Notes under the pieces: generated by a model | What the model was told of the DNA's origin: nothing | Database searches by the model: none | Seen by the model: only the letters and a program-made list of their open reading frames with translations | Shown: one piece after another, positions 9,539 through 19,514 of the stretch | Layout of the letters: every line of letters begins with the position of its first letter | Numbering within the stretch: position 1 is the first letter of the stretch | Position numbers and translations under genes: made by a program | Assembly (NCBI GenBank): GCA_016218155.1 | Contig: JACREQ010000023.1 | Coordinates: 1-45,377, forward strand | DNA length: 45,377 nt | Source: Bacteroidia bacterium | Lineage (GTDB): Bacteria > Bacteroidota > Bacteroidia > Bacteroidales > GWA2-32-17 | Reading direction: 5' to 3'

Positions 9539-9860
9539 ATTTAAGAATTTATATAGATTTCACATTAAAAACCTCAAATTTAAGGCAATAATTTAATTTC
9601 CTCTCAAATGATCCATGTCTTTATACTATTTATTTGTAGAACCAACAGCATGACGAATTGACAGTAAAAAACATAAAGTAATATAATACAATGGCTTAAT
9701 TCAATTAATCGATTCAAAAAATATTTAATCAACTGACACAAGTGTCTTTTAAAATCAAATTTATGTCACATTTACTTAAAATTATTTAATACATAAGGTT
9801 GGCATAATGATTGAAGTTAATTGCAAACATAATTTAGAAACAACAAAAAACTCAATAGAA
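9539..9860. other. divergent intergenic region between panB and dnaK
   Basis: This 322-base AT-rich stretch holds the panB promoter element. No CIRCE-type inverted repeat and no clear TAnnTTTG for dnaK was seen, so the basis of dnaK regulation is not visible. An ATG at 9807 is in frame with dnaK but is not favoured as its start. Confidence 0.5.
9575..9582 (-). promoter_or_regulatory. -7 promoter element of panB
   Basis: On the minus strand this reads TAAATTTG, an exact TAnnTTTG match 36 bases before the panB ATG. A TTTG lies 22 bases upstream, slightly further than the usual -33 spacing. Confidence 0.5.
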
Positions 9861-11771
9861 ATGGGCAAAATAATTGGAATAGATTTAGGAACAACCAATT
9901 CATGTGTTTCTGTAATGGAGGGTAACGAACCTGTCGTAATTGCAAATAGCGAAGGTAAAAGAACAACCCCTTCAGTAGTAGGGTTTGTAGAAAACGGAGA
10001 ACGCAAAGTTGGCGATCCTGCTAAAAGACAAGCGATTACAAATCCTACAAAAACTATTTTTTCGATTAAAAGGTTTATGGGAGAAACTTTTGATAAGGTT
10101 ACCCTTGAAGTAAAGCGCATACCTTATCAAGTAGTTAAAGGAGACAATAACACTCCAAGAGTAGTTATTGATGATCGTAAATACACTCCTCAGGAAATCT
10201 CGGCAATGGTTCTTCAAAAGATGAAAAAAACTGCTGAAGATTATCTTGGTCAAGAAGTTACTGAGGCAGTAATTACTGTACCAGCATACTTTAGCGACTC
10301 ACAACGCCAAGCGACAAAAGAGGCGGGAGAAATTGCCGGTTTAAAAGTAAGGCGTATAATCAACGAGCCCACAGCAGCAGCTTTAGCTTATGGACTTGAC
10401 AAAAAGTCTACAGATCTTAAAATTGCTGTGTTTGATTTGGGTGGTGGTACATTCGATATTTCCATACTTGAATTGGGCGAAGGCGTTTTTGAAGTTAAAT
10501 CAACCAATGGTGATACTCACCTTGGAGGCGATGATTTTGATCATGTTTTAGTTGATTGGCTAGCAGAAGAGTTTAAAAAGGATGAAGGTCTTGATTTGAG
10601 AAAAGATCCTATGGCCTTACAAAGATTAAAAGAAGCTGCAGAAAAAGCTAAAATTGAACTTTCAAGCACAACTTCTACTGAAATCAACCTTCCCTATATT
10701 ATGCCTGTTAATGGCATTCCTAAGCACTTAGTGAGAACTTTAACACGCGCCAACTTCGAAAAACTATGCGATCACTTAATTCAACGAACAGTTGAACCAT
10801 GTCGTAAAGCCCTTAGTGACGCTGGTTTACAAACATCAGACATTAATGAAGTTATTCTTGTCGGTGGATCCACAAGAATTCCTGCAATCCAACAACTAGT
10901 TGATAAATTTTTTGGGAAAACACCTAACAAGAGTGTAAATCCAGATGAAGTTGTTGCAGTTGGAGCAGCAATACAAGGTGGTGTATTAACGGGTGAGGTA
11001 AAAGATGTTCTTTTACTTGATGTAACTCCCCTATCACTTGGCATTGAAACCATGGGAAGTGTATTCACCCGCTTGATTGATGCAAACACAACAATTCCTA
11101 CCCGAAAATCGGAAACATTTACAACAGCTGCAGACAATCAGCCTACAGTAGAAATTCATGTTTTACAAGGTGAAAGGCCATTAGCAAAAGATAATAAAAC
11201 GATTGGTCGTTTCAACTTAGATGGATTACCTCCTGCACCACGTGGAGTTCCCCAAATTGAAGTAACCTTTGACATTGATGCTAATGGTATACTACATGTT
11301 TCGGCAAAAGATAAAGGAACAGGAAAAGAGCAGCGTATTAGAATTGAAGCATCATCAGGGCTTACCGATAGCGAAATAAAACGAATGAGGGATGAAGCCA
11401 AAGCAAATGAGGAATCAGATAAAAAGGAGAAAGAGAGAATTGATAAACTCAATGCCGCTGACAGCTTGATATTCCAAACTGAAAAACAACTGAAAGAATT
11501 CGGTGATAAAATACCCGCTGATAAAAAGACCCCAATTGAGCAGGCTTTAACAAAACTTAAAGAAGCCCATAAGAGTCAGGATATATCAGCTATTGAAACA
11601 GCCTCTGAAGAGTTAACCAAAGTTTGGCAAACTGCCTCAGAAGAACTTTACAAAAACACTCAGGGCCCTAGCCAAGAAGGTAGTCAAACACCACCTTCAG
11701 ATTCATCATCTTCAAATAATGGAGAAAAGAATAAAGAGGTTACTGATGTTGATTTTGAAGAAGTTAAATAA
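9861..11771 (+). CDS. dnaK: Hsp70 chaperone DnaK
   Basis: This is an ATP-dependent chaperone that binds unfolded proteins with DnaJ and GrpE. The start is placed at the ATG giving [14 protein letters not shown], the canonical DnaK N-terminus; an in-frame ATG 54 bases earlier would add 18 non-conserved residues. The ATPase domain shows [21 protein letters not shown] and VGGSTRIPA; the substrate-binding domain starts near the [15 protein letters not shown] linker, and the tail ends in the acidic [10 protein letters not shown] typical of DnaK. Length is 636 aa, normal for the family. No dnaJ or grpE is adjacent. A strong terminator follows 18 bases after the stop. Confidence 0.97.
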   Translation: MGKIIGIDLGTTNSCVSVMEGNEPVVIANSEGKRTTPSVVGFVENGERKVGDPAKRQAITNPTKTIFSIKRFMGETFDKVTLEVKRIPYQVVKGDNNTPRVVIDDRKYTPQEISAMVLQKMKKTAEDYLGQEVTEAVITVPAYFSDSQRQATKEAGEIAGLKVRRIINEPTAAALAYGLDKKSTDLKIAVFDLGGGTFDISILELGEGVFEVKSTNGDTHLGGDDFDHVLVDWLAEEFKKDEGLDLRKDPMALQRLKEAAEKAKIELSSTTSTEINLPYIMPVNGIPKHLVRTLTRANFEKLCDHLIQRTVEPCRKALSDAGLQTSDINEVILVGGSTRIPAIQQLVDKFFGKTPNKSVNPDEVVAVGAAIQGGVLTGEVKDVLLLDVTPLSLGIETMGSVFTRLIDANTTIPTRKSETFTTAADNQPTVEIHVLQGERPLAKDNKTIGRFNLDGLPPAPRGVPQIEVTFDIDANGILHVSAKDKGTGKEQRIRIEASSGLTDSEIKRMRDEAKANEESDKKEKERIDKLNAADSLIFQTEKQLKEFGDKIPADKKTPIEQALTKLKEAHKSQDISAIETASEELTKVWQTASEELYKNTQGPSQEGSQTPPSDSSSSNNGEKNKEVTDVDFEEVK

Positions 11772-11789
11772 CTCTATCTTGAATCTTTT

Positions 11790-11820
11790 AAAGCCCCCTC
11801 CTTTGGGGGCTTTTCTTTTT
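11790..11820 (+). terminator. rho-independent terminator after dnaK
   Basis: A 9-bp stem (AAAGCCCCC, 11790-11798, with GGGGGCTTT, 11805-11813) encloses a 6-base loop and is followed by a T-rich run to 11820. It separates dnaK from the MORN-repeat gene. Confidence 0.9.
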
Positions 11821-11833
11821 GTACACAATAGGT

Positions 11834-11841
11834 TAACTTTG
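11834..11841 (+). promoter_or_regulatory. -7 promoter element of the MORN-repeat gene
   Basis: TAACTTTG, an exact TAnnTTTG match, is 12 bases before the chosen ATG at 11854. This supports that start over an in-frame ATG inside the dnaK end and implies a very short leader. Confidence 0.5.
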
Positions 11842-11853
11842 AACAAAAAAAGT

Positions 11854-12669
11854 ATGAACTTCATTAGACTAGCTATCCTTTTATTCATTCTTTCAATTGC
11901 TTCTACATCTCAATCCAGCAATTTCTTTCAGAATGATACAATATTTAATCAGAAAGATAAGAACAACCTCAAGCAAGGATTCTGGAAAAAAGTTTACCCA
12001 AACAAAAAAATTGCCTACCAAGGCTTTTTTAAGGATGATAAACCACGTGGTACTTTTAAGCGCTACCATGAAGTTGGTACAATTAAAGCTATACTACTAT
12101 ATAGCAGCGATGGTACATCATCAAAAGCCAAACTATTCTACACAAATGGAAGCCTTGCAGCAGAAGGGTTATTTTTCAATAATCAAAAAGATAGCATCTG
12201 GAAATACTATACTCCTGCTCACAGATTGGTTTTTGAAGAATCCTTTAAAAAAGGATTAAAAGATGGTTTTTTTAAAAGTTATTACGAAAATGGATCTGTG
12301 TATGAAACCATTAGTTGGAAAGATGGAAAAATACATGGTAATTTAATTCAATATTACCAAGATGGTTCATACAAAACCTATGTAAAATTCATTTCAGGGG
12401 TTGAGCAAGGTGCAGTAAAAGTATATTATTTCGATGGTAAAATTAGAGTTGAAGGGAATTATAAGGATGGCTTAAAAAATGGTATATGGAAAATTTACGA
12501 TCCAGATGGAAAATTAGCAGGAGAAATTAAATATAACAATGGATATGCAGAGAATAATGATAAACTAATTGAAAAGGAAAGCGAATTGTTGCAGCAAATT
12601 ATTTCAAGAGCAGGAACAATACCAGAGCCAACAATTGAAGATTTCTTAAGGCAGTCTGGAGGATATTAA
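11854..12669 (+). CDS. secreted MORN-repeat protein
   Basis: This is a 271-aa exported protein with a signal peptide (about 1-22, ending in TSQSS) and a chain of MORN/YwqK-type beta-hairpin repeats of the pattern DG-G-W-Y-DG from about residue 45 to 235, for example GNYKDGLKNGIWKIYDPDGK. Such repeats occur in many Bacteroidota envelope proteins without a fixed function. The upstream frame is open back to 11719 inside dnaK, but that extension is not credible because the dnaK terminator and a -7 element lie in it. xseA starts 13 bases downstream, so the two may be co-transcribed. Confidence 0.82.
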   Translation: MNFIRLAILLFILSIASTSQSSNFFQNDTIFNQKDKNNLKQGFWKKVYPNKKIAYQGFFKDDKPRGTFKRYHEVGTIKAILLYSSDGTSSKAKLFYTNGSLAAEGLFFNNQKDSIWKYYTPAHRLVFEESFKKGLKDGFFKSYYENGSVYETISWKDGKIHGNLIQYYQDGSYKTYVKFISGVEQGAVKVYYFDGKIRVEGNYKDGLKNGIWKIYDPDGKLAGEIKYNNGYAENNDKLIEKESELLQQIISRAGTIPEPTIEDFLRQSGGY

Positions 12670-12682
12670 CTTTAAAAATATT

Positions 12683-14053
12683 ATGATCTCCTCCAATAAA
12701 ACAACCTTATTCGAGCTCAATCAGAAAGTAAAGGATACCTTATCCAAATCCTTTCAAACCAGCTATTGGGTTGTAGCAGAGGTAAGCGAGGTAAAGGAGA
12801 ATAACTCGGGGCATTGTTACCTTGAACTAGTTCAAAAAGACGAACTTCAGGATTACCCTAAAGCCAAAGCACGCGCAACGATATGGGCTTATACCTATAG
12901 AATGCTTAAGCCCTATTTTGAAACAACAACAGGAAGGTCAATATCATCAGGCATTAAAATACTTGTTTTAGCAGAAGTCGTTTTTCATGAGGTTTTTGGG
13001 TATTCGCTGAATATAACAGATATTGAACCTAACTACACCATTGGAGATATCGAACAAAAACGTCGAGAGGCAATTGAAAAACTTGTTGCAGAAGGCGTTT
13101 TCGATATGAATAAAGGGCTTGAATTACAAGTACCTCCTAAAAGAGTTGCTGTTATTTCATCCTCATCAGCCGCTGGATTACAAGATTTCATAAACCAACT
13201 TCACACAAATAATTACGGATATAAAATCGAACACACCTTATTTACTGCTGTAATGCAAGGAAGTTCAGCTGAGGAGTCAATTATTAATGCTCTAAATAAG
13301 ATAAATGAACAATACCTCAATTTTGATGTAGTAGTTATTATTAGAGGTGGGGGATCACAGGCCGATCTTGCTTGTTTTGATAGCTATTGGCTCGCTGCTC
13401 ATGTTGCGCAATTCCCATTACCAATAATCACTGGTATTGGGCACGAAAAAGATATTTCGGTTGTTGATTTGGTTGCTCACACCAAACTCAAAACACCAAC
13501 TGCAGTTGCTGAATTTATTCTTGATAAGTTCATTGAAGCAGAATTAGTTTTGCATGATTTAAAAGATAGGTTAGAATTTATTATTGAAGAAAATATAACT
13601 ACGGAAAGGCTTCAATTCGAAAAAAGATTGTCATCAATAACACCTCATATATTTCAAGAAATATCAAAAGGAGAAATTAATATCGAACGTTTATATCAAA
13701 AATTCTCATACTTATCAAATCAATTTTTATCAAACAAACACACAAAAACAGCAAAAGTGGCTAAATCGTTTGAGTTATTATTGTTAATGAAAACAACTAA
13801 ATACCATAACAACATTAATCAGTATAAAAATTCTTTAGGGAATTATTCATTACGATACCTAGCTAATCAAAATAATTTTCTAGAAATAACTCAAAAGACA
13901 AACACATCATTGGATCCATCCAATATCCTCAATCGGGGGTATTCAATTACCGTTTATAATGGAAAAATCCTTAAAGATTCAAAGCAGGTGAAAAAAGGGG
14001 AAACAATAATAACCAAGCTAAACAAAGGGGAGTTGAATAGCACCGTAATTTAA
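12683..14053 (+). CDS. xseA: exodeoxyribonuclease VII large subunit
   Basis: This is the catalytic subunit of the exonuclease that degrades single-stranded DNA in both directions, working with many copies of XseB. The 456-aa protein has an N-terminal OB-fold (about 8-105) and the catalytic domain with RVAVISSSSAAGLQDF, VIIRGGGSQADLACFD and GIGHEKDISVVDLVAHTK. A helical region (about 285-400) and a C-terminal segment LNRGYSITVYNGKIL complete it. Its partner gene xseB lies more than 5 kb downstream on the same strand, beyond two histidine kinase genes. Confidence 0.95.
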   Translation: MISSNKTTLFELNQKVKDTLSKSFQTSYWVVAEVSEVKENNSGHCYLELVQKDELQDYPKAKARATIWAYTYRMLKPYFETTTGRSISSGIKILVLAEVVFHEVFGYSLNITDIEPNYTIGDIEQKRREAIEKLVAEGVFDMNKGLELQVPPKRVAVISSSSAAGLQDFINQLHTNNYGYKIEHTLFTAVMQGSSAEESIINALNKINEQYLNFDVVVIIRGGGSQADLACFDSYWLAAHVAQFPLPIITGIGHEKDISVVDLVAHTKLKTPTAVAEFILDKFIEAELVLHDLKDRLEFIIEENITTERLQFEKRLSSITPHIFQEISKGEINIERLYQKFSYLSNQFLSNKHTKTAKVAKSFELLLLMKTTKYHNNINQYKNSLGNYSLRYLANQNNFLEITQKTNTSLDPSNILNRGYSITVYNGKILKDSKQVKKGETIITKLNKGELNSTVI

Positions 14054-14099
14054 GCATTAAAATACTTTCAACTCTTTCTTAAGTTTTTGCTTTTAATAG

Positions 14100-16334
14100 A
14101 TGTTTTTTATACTTTGCCGTTTCAAAAAAAAAGAAACCTTGATTAAAATTAAACTATATATTTTCTTCATTCTCAGTTCAGGCTTGATAAATATATCTGA
14201 AGCTCAACAGATTAATTCAAAAAACAGGATTGATAGCCTTTTAAAACTTACCAAGAACGCCACAGAAGAGGATAAAGTAATCATTTACAAGCAAATATCC
14301 GATTATTACCAGGGGAGGAGCAACGACACTGTTTTTTATTATGCCAATTTATCTCTTGAATCAGCGAATAGAGATAAGAGCGATAATAGCTTTTACGAAG
14401 CCTTCAAAAGTTTAGGAAACGCTTATGCAGATAAGTTTGACTATGCCCATGCACTTGAATACTTTTTAAAATCAAAAGAGTATTGTAAAAAGATTAATAG
14501 CAAATCCCATATAATTGATATCCAAATTCTAATTGGTAAAGCATATAAGAATCTTAAAAGATTTAGCGAAGCAATCGATTCTTATAAAGAAGCTTATGAC
14601 GTTGCAAAAGAAATTGGAGATTTTAATAATGAAGGCACTCTTCTTTTCAAAATTGCAAATGTATACTATGATATAAATGATTTAAACAAATCTCTAGAAT
14701 ATGCCATAAAATCAGTTAATATATTTATTATAAATAACATAGAACTAGAAAAAGCAAAAGTTTACAACTTCATAGGCTATGTGCATATGGTTTTAAAGAA
14801 TAATGATCTTGCTGAGGAATACTATGAAAAAGCGTATAACTTATACTTGAAGGAAAATGATTTAGCGGGGCTATCCATGACCCTTAATAATCTAGGAGTC
14901 ATGTATAGTACAAATAAAAATAATCAAAAAGCTATCGAATTTTATTCCAAATCGCTTGTTTACGCAAAGCAGCAATACGATGATGATGCTATATCCACAG
15001 CAATGAACAATATTGGGATGATTTACGTTGAAATGGGAGAAATAGAAAAAGGACTTAAATATTATTTCGAATCGCAAGAATACAGCATTAAACTCTTTGA
15101 CAAAACTGGATATATAAATACTTTCAACAATATTGCTGCTGCCTACTTAGAGGCAGGCAACTTACAAAAGGCTAATGAGTATGTGAACAAATCCCTTCCT
15201 TTTGCAAAAAGACTTACAGACCTAACATATGTTCAAGAATGCTACCAAATACTTTCCAAGATTTATTCTATGAAAGGGATGTTTAATAAAGCATTTGAAT
15301 ATAAAAGTTTACAACTAGCCTATAATGATAGCCTTTACACAAATCAGCAAACAAGTAGTATTATTGAAATGCAAACCCGATTTGAAACAGTCGCTAAAGA
15401 AAAAGAGATTCAACTATTAAAAAAGGATAAAGAAATTAGCGCTCTTGAAGTTGAACGCCACAAGAGTTTTCAGAAGTATCTAATAATTTCCTCCATTCTA
15501 CTTTTGCTCCTTGCAACAGTTATAATTTTTAGCCAAAGAGTAAAACGAAAAAGCAACCTACTCCTTTCCCTCAAGAATAGAGAACTTGAACAAATCAACA
15601 AAAAATTAATAGAATCAGAGCAAAATCTGATAGAACTTAACGCCACAAAAGACAAATTTTTTTCAATTATTGCTCATGATCTAAAAAATCCTTTCAACGC
15701 ACTCCTAGGATTCAGTCAGCTACTCGAACGAAATTATGATACTTACACAAAGACCGAGATTAAAGAATATATCAATGTAATTTACGAATCATCTCAAAGC
15801 CTTTTCAAATTACTAGATAATTTACTTCAATGGTCAAGAACTCAAACAGGTTCAATTACTTATAACCCAGAAATATTTAATTTGTTGCCAGTTGTCAAAC
15901 AAGAGATTACCTACCTTCAATTTTATGCCGATAAGAAAAAAATCGCCATTAAAGTTACTGTCGATAGTACTATCTCTGCTTTCGCAGATAAAAATATTAT
16001 ATCAACAGTAATCAGAAACTTGATTAACAATGCCATTAAATTCACAAATTCAAATGGCAAAGTCGAAATTAGAGCTGTTGAAACTTTAAATGAAATTGAA
16101 GTATCAATTGCTGATACTGGTGTTGGAATCGATGCGGATGATTTGGAAAAACTCTTTCAGCTAAATAGCTCAATCTCAAATAAAGGAACAGCAAACGAAG
16201 AGGGAACTGGTCTAGGATTACTACTTTGTAAAGAATTCATTGAAAGAAATGGTGGAAGAATTTGGGCCAACAGCAATAAAGGTAAAGGAAGTACTTTCTA
16301 CTTTACATTACCAAAAGAAACAACAATCAATTAG
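14100..16334 (+). CDS. TPR sensor histidine kinase 1
   Basis: This is a 744-aa hybrid of sensing TPRs and a histidine kinase. An N-terminal signal or membrane anchor (about 16-35) is followed by tetratricopeptide repeats (about 50-410), a transmembrane helix (about 459-477), a short coiled coil, a HisKA domain with the phosphorylatable H526 in SIIAHDLKNPF, and an HATPase domain with N, G1 (DTGVGI) and G2 (GTGLGL) boxes. Such Bacteroidota kinases are thought to sense through periplasmic TPR contacts. No response regulator is encoded nearby. A TTG at about 14139 would give a more typical signal peptide, so the start is uncertain. It is a close paralogue of the next gene. Confidence 0.9.
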   Translation: MFFILCRFKKKETLIKIKLYIFFILSSGLINISEAQQINSKNRIDSLLKLTKNATEEDKVIIYKQISDYYQGRSNDTVFYYANLSLESANRDKSDNSFYEAFKSLGNAYADKFDYAHALEYFLKSKEYCKKINSKSHIIDIQILIGKAYKNLKRFSEAIDSYKEAYDVAKEIGDFNNEGTLLFKIANVYYDINDLNKSLEYAIKSVNIFIINNIELEKAKVYNFIGYVHMVLKNNDLAEEYYEKAYNLYLKENDLAGLSMTLNNLGVMYSTNKNNQKAIEFYSKSLVYAKQQYDDDAISTAMNNIGMIYVEMGEIEKGLKYYFESQEYSIKLFDKTGYINTFNNIAAAYLEAGNLQKANEYVNKSLPFAKRLTDLTYVQECYQILSKIYSMKGMFNKAFEYKSLQLAYNDSLYTNQQTSSIIEMQTRFETVAKEKEIQLLKKDKEISALEVERHKSFQKYLIISSILLLLLATVIIFSQRVKRKSNLLLSLKNRELEQINKKLIESEQNLIELNATKDKFFSIIAHDLKNPFNALLGFSQLLERNYDTYTKTEIKEYINVIYESSQSLFKLLDNLLQWSRTQTGSITYNPEIFNLLPVVKQEITYLQFYADKKKIAIKVTVDSTISAFADKNIISTVIRNLINNAIKFTNSNGKVEIRAVETLNEIEVSIADTGVGIDADDLEKLFQLNSSISNKGTANEEGTGLGLLLCKEFIERNGGRIWANSNKGKGSTFYFTLPKETTIN

Positions 16335-16405
16335 CATCAAAGAGTCTTTGAATTAATTAGCATTTAATTTATCATTGATTTTTGTTAAAATCTAAAGAAC
16401 TTTTA

Positions 16406-19288
16406 ATGAATTTTCTGAAAATTCTTATATTACCCTTTTTCATTAGTATTTGTTTTGCAGGAAAGGTTTATCCGCAAAGCCAAGTAAGAGTTGACAGCCT
16501 CCTTAAACAGGCAAATTTATTTACTACTGAAGATCCTCTAAAAACACAAACAATTTCTAAGGAGGCAATTTTGGCCTCAAAATCTATTAAAAATCAATCA
16601 TCACTAATTGATTCATACCTTGCATATGCTGAATCATGCATAAATATTACTTCATTTAACGATGCAAAAAAATATATTGACTCTGCGCTTGTACTATCAA
16701 AAAAGAAGGATCTTCCAAAACAGAGGATAAACTGCTTAATCTTATTAAGTAAGATAGCAAGTGAAACGAGTGAAATAAATCAATTTCTTAAGGTAATTTC
16801 TGAGGCTAAAAAGCTGGCAAAAGAAAAAAAAATAACTAAGGATGAGGTAAGAATTGAGTTGCTAATAGGCGATTTTGATAAATCGGCTGGCGATTTTGAT
16901 AAATCAATTATTAGCAAAAAAAAAGCATTGGAAATTGCTACAAAGGCTAAAAAGAAAAATCTTATTGCAGATTCTTGGAATAGTCTAGGTAGTACTTATT
17001 GGTATTTTAGCCATTTTCAAGAAGCACTTGAATGCTACTATAAATCTTATATAATTAGAGAGGATACTAAAGACACTATCGGATTAATTGCATCGCTAAA
17101 AAACTTGGGTTTAGTTTATCGAGAGCTAAGTAATTTTGATAAAGCCGTTAGTCAGTTGAACTTAGCATTAAAATTGTCGGATGAGATTGAGAACAACGAA
17201 GAAACCTCAGAAGTTCTAAATCTTTTAGGTAGTCTCCATTTTCGATTTAACCGATACAATGAGGCTATCTTATATTACAAACAAAGTCTAGACATTAAGA
17301 ACAAAAGTGGTTTTATCATTTCCTCTGCAAATACACTTGAAAACCTTGCAAGAGTCTATTCGCAAAAATCAATGTTTGATGAAGCCTCAGAATCGCTTGA
17401 GGAGGCTCTTAAAATAAGGGAAAGACTTCAGGATCAACTCGCAATTGCCTCAACACTCAATGAGATGGGGAATCTCTATAATCAAAGGGAAAATATTGCC
17501 GAAGCGCTTAGAAGGTACTTGATGTCACTTAAGATTAGGCAGAAAATCGGGAAAGATCAGGATATAGCTAAATCACTAACAAACATTGGTATAACCTATA
17601 GAAAATTAGGCTTAACCAAAAATGCAACCGTATATTTAGAGCAAGCAAGAAGATTAATTTCCGAAGGGAAGAACCCATCAGAAGCAGCATATGTTCTGGT
17701 CAACCTAGGAAATCTATATATCGACCAAAAGCAATATGATGTTGCTTTAAAGATTTTCCAAGAAGCCCTCTCAATGAGAAAAAAAACAGGAGATGCTGCA
17801 AGTACTGCCAAAGCAATTCGGAATATCGCACAGGTTCAGATGCAAGTTGGGCAAATAGATCGAGCAAAGGACAACCTTACCTTCTCGCTTAGCATCTCCC
17901 AAAAAATTAACGATGGTAAAGCCATTGCAGATACCTATAATGACCTAGGAAATCTTGAACGTCAATCTGGTAATTTCCAAGTAGCAATTAAATACTTCGA
18001 GAATGCAATTAAGATTTATGATGAATCTGCCAATTTTGATGGTAAAGGGCTATGCCTAAGAAAGATTGGAGAAATTCAAATTAAGCAGGGAACACTTGAT
18101 GTTGCTGAAAAAAATATTGATAAATCAATTACCATTGGTAAAGAAATTGGCAACATGGTTTTGATCGAATATGGTTACTTGGCTAAGCATGAATTCTATA
18201 AAGCGACTAAGAACTATAAATTAGCACTAGATTACTATTCAAAGCATATCAAAATTCGTGATAGTATAGACAACGCCCGAAAGAATGAGAAGAATCTTGA
18301 AGCCCAACTCGATCTGGAACTCGACAAAAAGAAAGAAGAGATAAAATCGATGGAGGGAGAAGTTCAATACCTTAGACAAGAAGCACTTCTAAAAGAACTT
18401 GAACTCGAGAAAAAGAGGGTATCGCAATATATTCTTATAGCATTTGGTATTCTAATATTAAGTCTTGCAAGTTTAACCTACCTAGGGTATTGGCAAAAGA
18501 AAAAGCACAATAAAGTGCTTGAAGAAAAGATTATTACAATTCGCGAAACCAACGACAGGCTCTATCAATCAGAGGAAGCCTTAAAACTAAATGTTCAAAC
18601 AAAAGATAAACTATTTTCGATTATCGCCCACGATTTGAAAAGCCCCTTTAATGCCCTTGTTGGTTTAACCGAAATACTAAATCAGAAAGCAAGTAGTTTA
18701 ACCCCAGATGAAATAAAGGATTACAGCCTACATATCAATAAATCCTCGAACAAAGTTCTTACACTCATCGATAATTTACTTAACTGGTCAAGGAGTCAAT
18801 CTGGCAAAATAAAGCTAACCCCTGAAACCATTAACATAAAGGAAGTTGTCGATTCATGCCTTGAAGTAGTATCATTATCTGCAAAAGGGAAAAATATTGC
18901 TATAAAATCGCGATTAAACAATACGGATGTAGCTTTTGCCGATAAGGAAACAATTACAACAGTAATAAGAAATCTCCTATCTAATGCAGTAAAATTTACC
19001 ACAAAAAATGGGGAGGTAACAATCTGGGCTAATAGTAAAAATGAGGCGATTGAAATTTACGTTACCGATACAGGTGTTGGCATAAGTCGCGAAAATCAAA
19101 CAAAACTATTTCAGGTAGATAAAAATATTTCAACAAAGGGAACTAATCAAGAATCCGGAACTGGCTTAGGATTAATTATTTGCAAAGAATTTATTGAAAA
19201 AAACAAAGGAAGTATAAGGGTTGAGAGTGAACTAAACGTTGGAACATCCTTTATTATTACATTACCAAATCACCCGATTAAAAGTTAA
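16406..19288 (+). CDS. TPR sensor histidine kinase 2
   Basis: This is a 960-aa histidine kinase with the same plan as its upstream neighbour but a longer sensor. A signal peptide (about 1-24) is followed by a long run of tetratricopeptide repeats (about 50-610), a coiled coil, a transmembrane helix, HisKA with H742 in SIIAHDLKSPF, and HATPase with DTGVGI and GTGLGL. From the DK before the H-box to the stop the kinase parts of both genes are 227 residues and align without visible gaps, indicating tandem duplication. The ATG at 16406 starts a clean signal peptide; a TTG 24 bases earlier is less likely. xseB starts five bases after the stop. Confidence 0.92.
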   Translation: MNFLKILILPFFISICFAGKVYPQSQVRVDSLLKQANLFTTEDPLKTQTISKEAILASKSIKNQSSLIDSYLAYAESCINITSFNDAKKYIDSALVLSKKKDLPKQRINCLILLSKIASETSEINQFLKVISEAKKLAKEKKITKDEVRIELLIGDFDKSAGDFDKSIISKKKALEIATKAKKKNLIADSWNSLGSTYWYFSHFQEALECYYKSYIIREDTKDTIGLIASLKNLGLVYRELSNFDKAVSQLNLALKLSDEIENNEETSEVLNLLGSLHFRFNRYNEAILYYKQSLDIKNKSGFIISSANTLENLARVYSQKSMFDEASESLEEALKIRERLQDQLAIASTLNEMGNLYNQRENIAEALRRYLMSLKIRQKIGKDQDIAKSLTNIGITYRKLGLTKNATVYLEQARRLISEGKNPSEAAYVLVNLGNLYIDQKQYDVALKIFQEALSMRKKTGDAASTAKAIRNIAQVQMQVGQIDRAKDNLTFSLSISQKINDGKAIADTYNDLGNLERQSGNFQVAIKYFENAIKIYDESANFDGKGLCLRKIGEIQIKQGTLDVAEKNIDKSITIGKEIGNMVLIEYGYLAKHEFYKATKNYKLALDYYSKHIKIRDSIDNARKNEKNLEAQLDLELDKKKEEIKSMEGEVQYLRQEALLKELELEKKRVSQYILIAFGILILSLASLTYLGYWQKKKHNKVLEEKIITIRETNDRLYQSEEALKLNVQTKDKLFSIIAHDLKSPFNALVGLTEILNQKASSLTPDEIKDYSLHINKSSNKVLTLIDNLLNWSRSQSGKIKLTPETINIKEVVDSCLEVVSLSAKGKNIAIKSRLNNTDVAFADKETITTVIRNLLSNAVKFTTKNGEVTIWANSKNEAIEIYVTDTGVGISRENQTKLFQVDKNISTKGTNQESGTGLGLIICKEFIEKNKGSIRVESELNVGTSFIITLPNHPIKS

Positions 19289-19293
19289 TTTGT

Positions 19294-19497
19294 ATGTCGA
19301 AAAAACAACTTACTTATAGTGAGGCTATAGCTGAAATTGAGTCAATTATTGGTAAAATAGAGAATCAAGAACTTGACATCGATGAATTATCAGCCAACGT
19401 TAAGCGTGTAGCAGAACTTCTGAACTTCTGCAAATTAAAACTAAAAAATACAGAGGAAGAGGTTCAAAAAATTCTCAAAGAATTTGATGATAAATAA
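19294..19497 (+). CDS. xseB: exodeoxyribonuclease VII small subunit
   Basis: This 67-aa accessory subunit coats the XseA helix to form active exonuclease VII. The sequence LTYSEAIAEIESIIGKIE and the ELDIDELSANVKRVAELL stretch are typical of the family. It follows the second histidine kinase by five bases, so it is probably translated from that transcript rather than with xseA. Its stop is only 17 bases from the convergent end of the SPASM maturase gene, with no obvious terminator between. Confidence 0.93.
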   Translation: MSKKQLTYSEAIAEIESIIGKIENQELDIDELSANVKRVAELLNFCKLKLKNTEEEVQKILKEFDDK

Positions 19498-19514
19498 TTT
19501 CATGCTGGGTTAAA

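Noticed and set aside
9807-9860. In-frame upstream ATG adding 18 residues to DnaK
   Set aside because: The canonical DnaK N-terminus [12 protein letters not shown] starts at 9861 and the extension has no conserved features.
10781-11137. Long open frame antisense to dnaK
   Set aside because: It is a shadow of strongly conserved dnaK codons and has no features of its own; similar shadows inside gapA and panB were also dropped.
11719-11853. Upstream extension of the MORN-repeat frame into dnaK
   Set aside because: It crosses the dnaK terminator and a TAnnTTTG element, and the signal peptide starts at 11854.
16330-16363. Short direct repeat AATTAGCAT and a 6-bp hairpin between the kinase genes
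   Set aside because: Too short and AT-rich to separate from chance, and the hairpin lacks a GC-rich stem or T-run.
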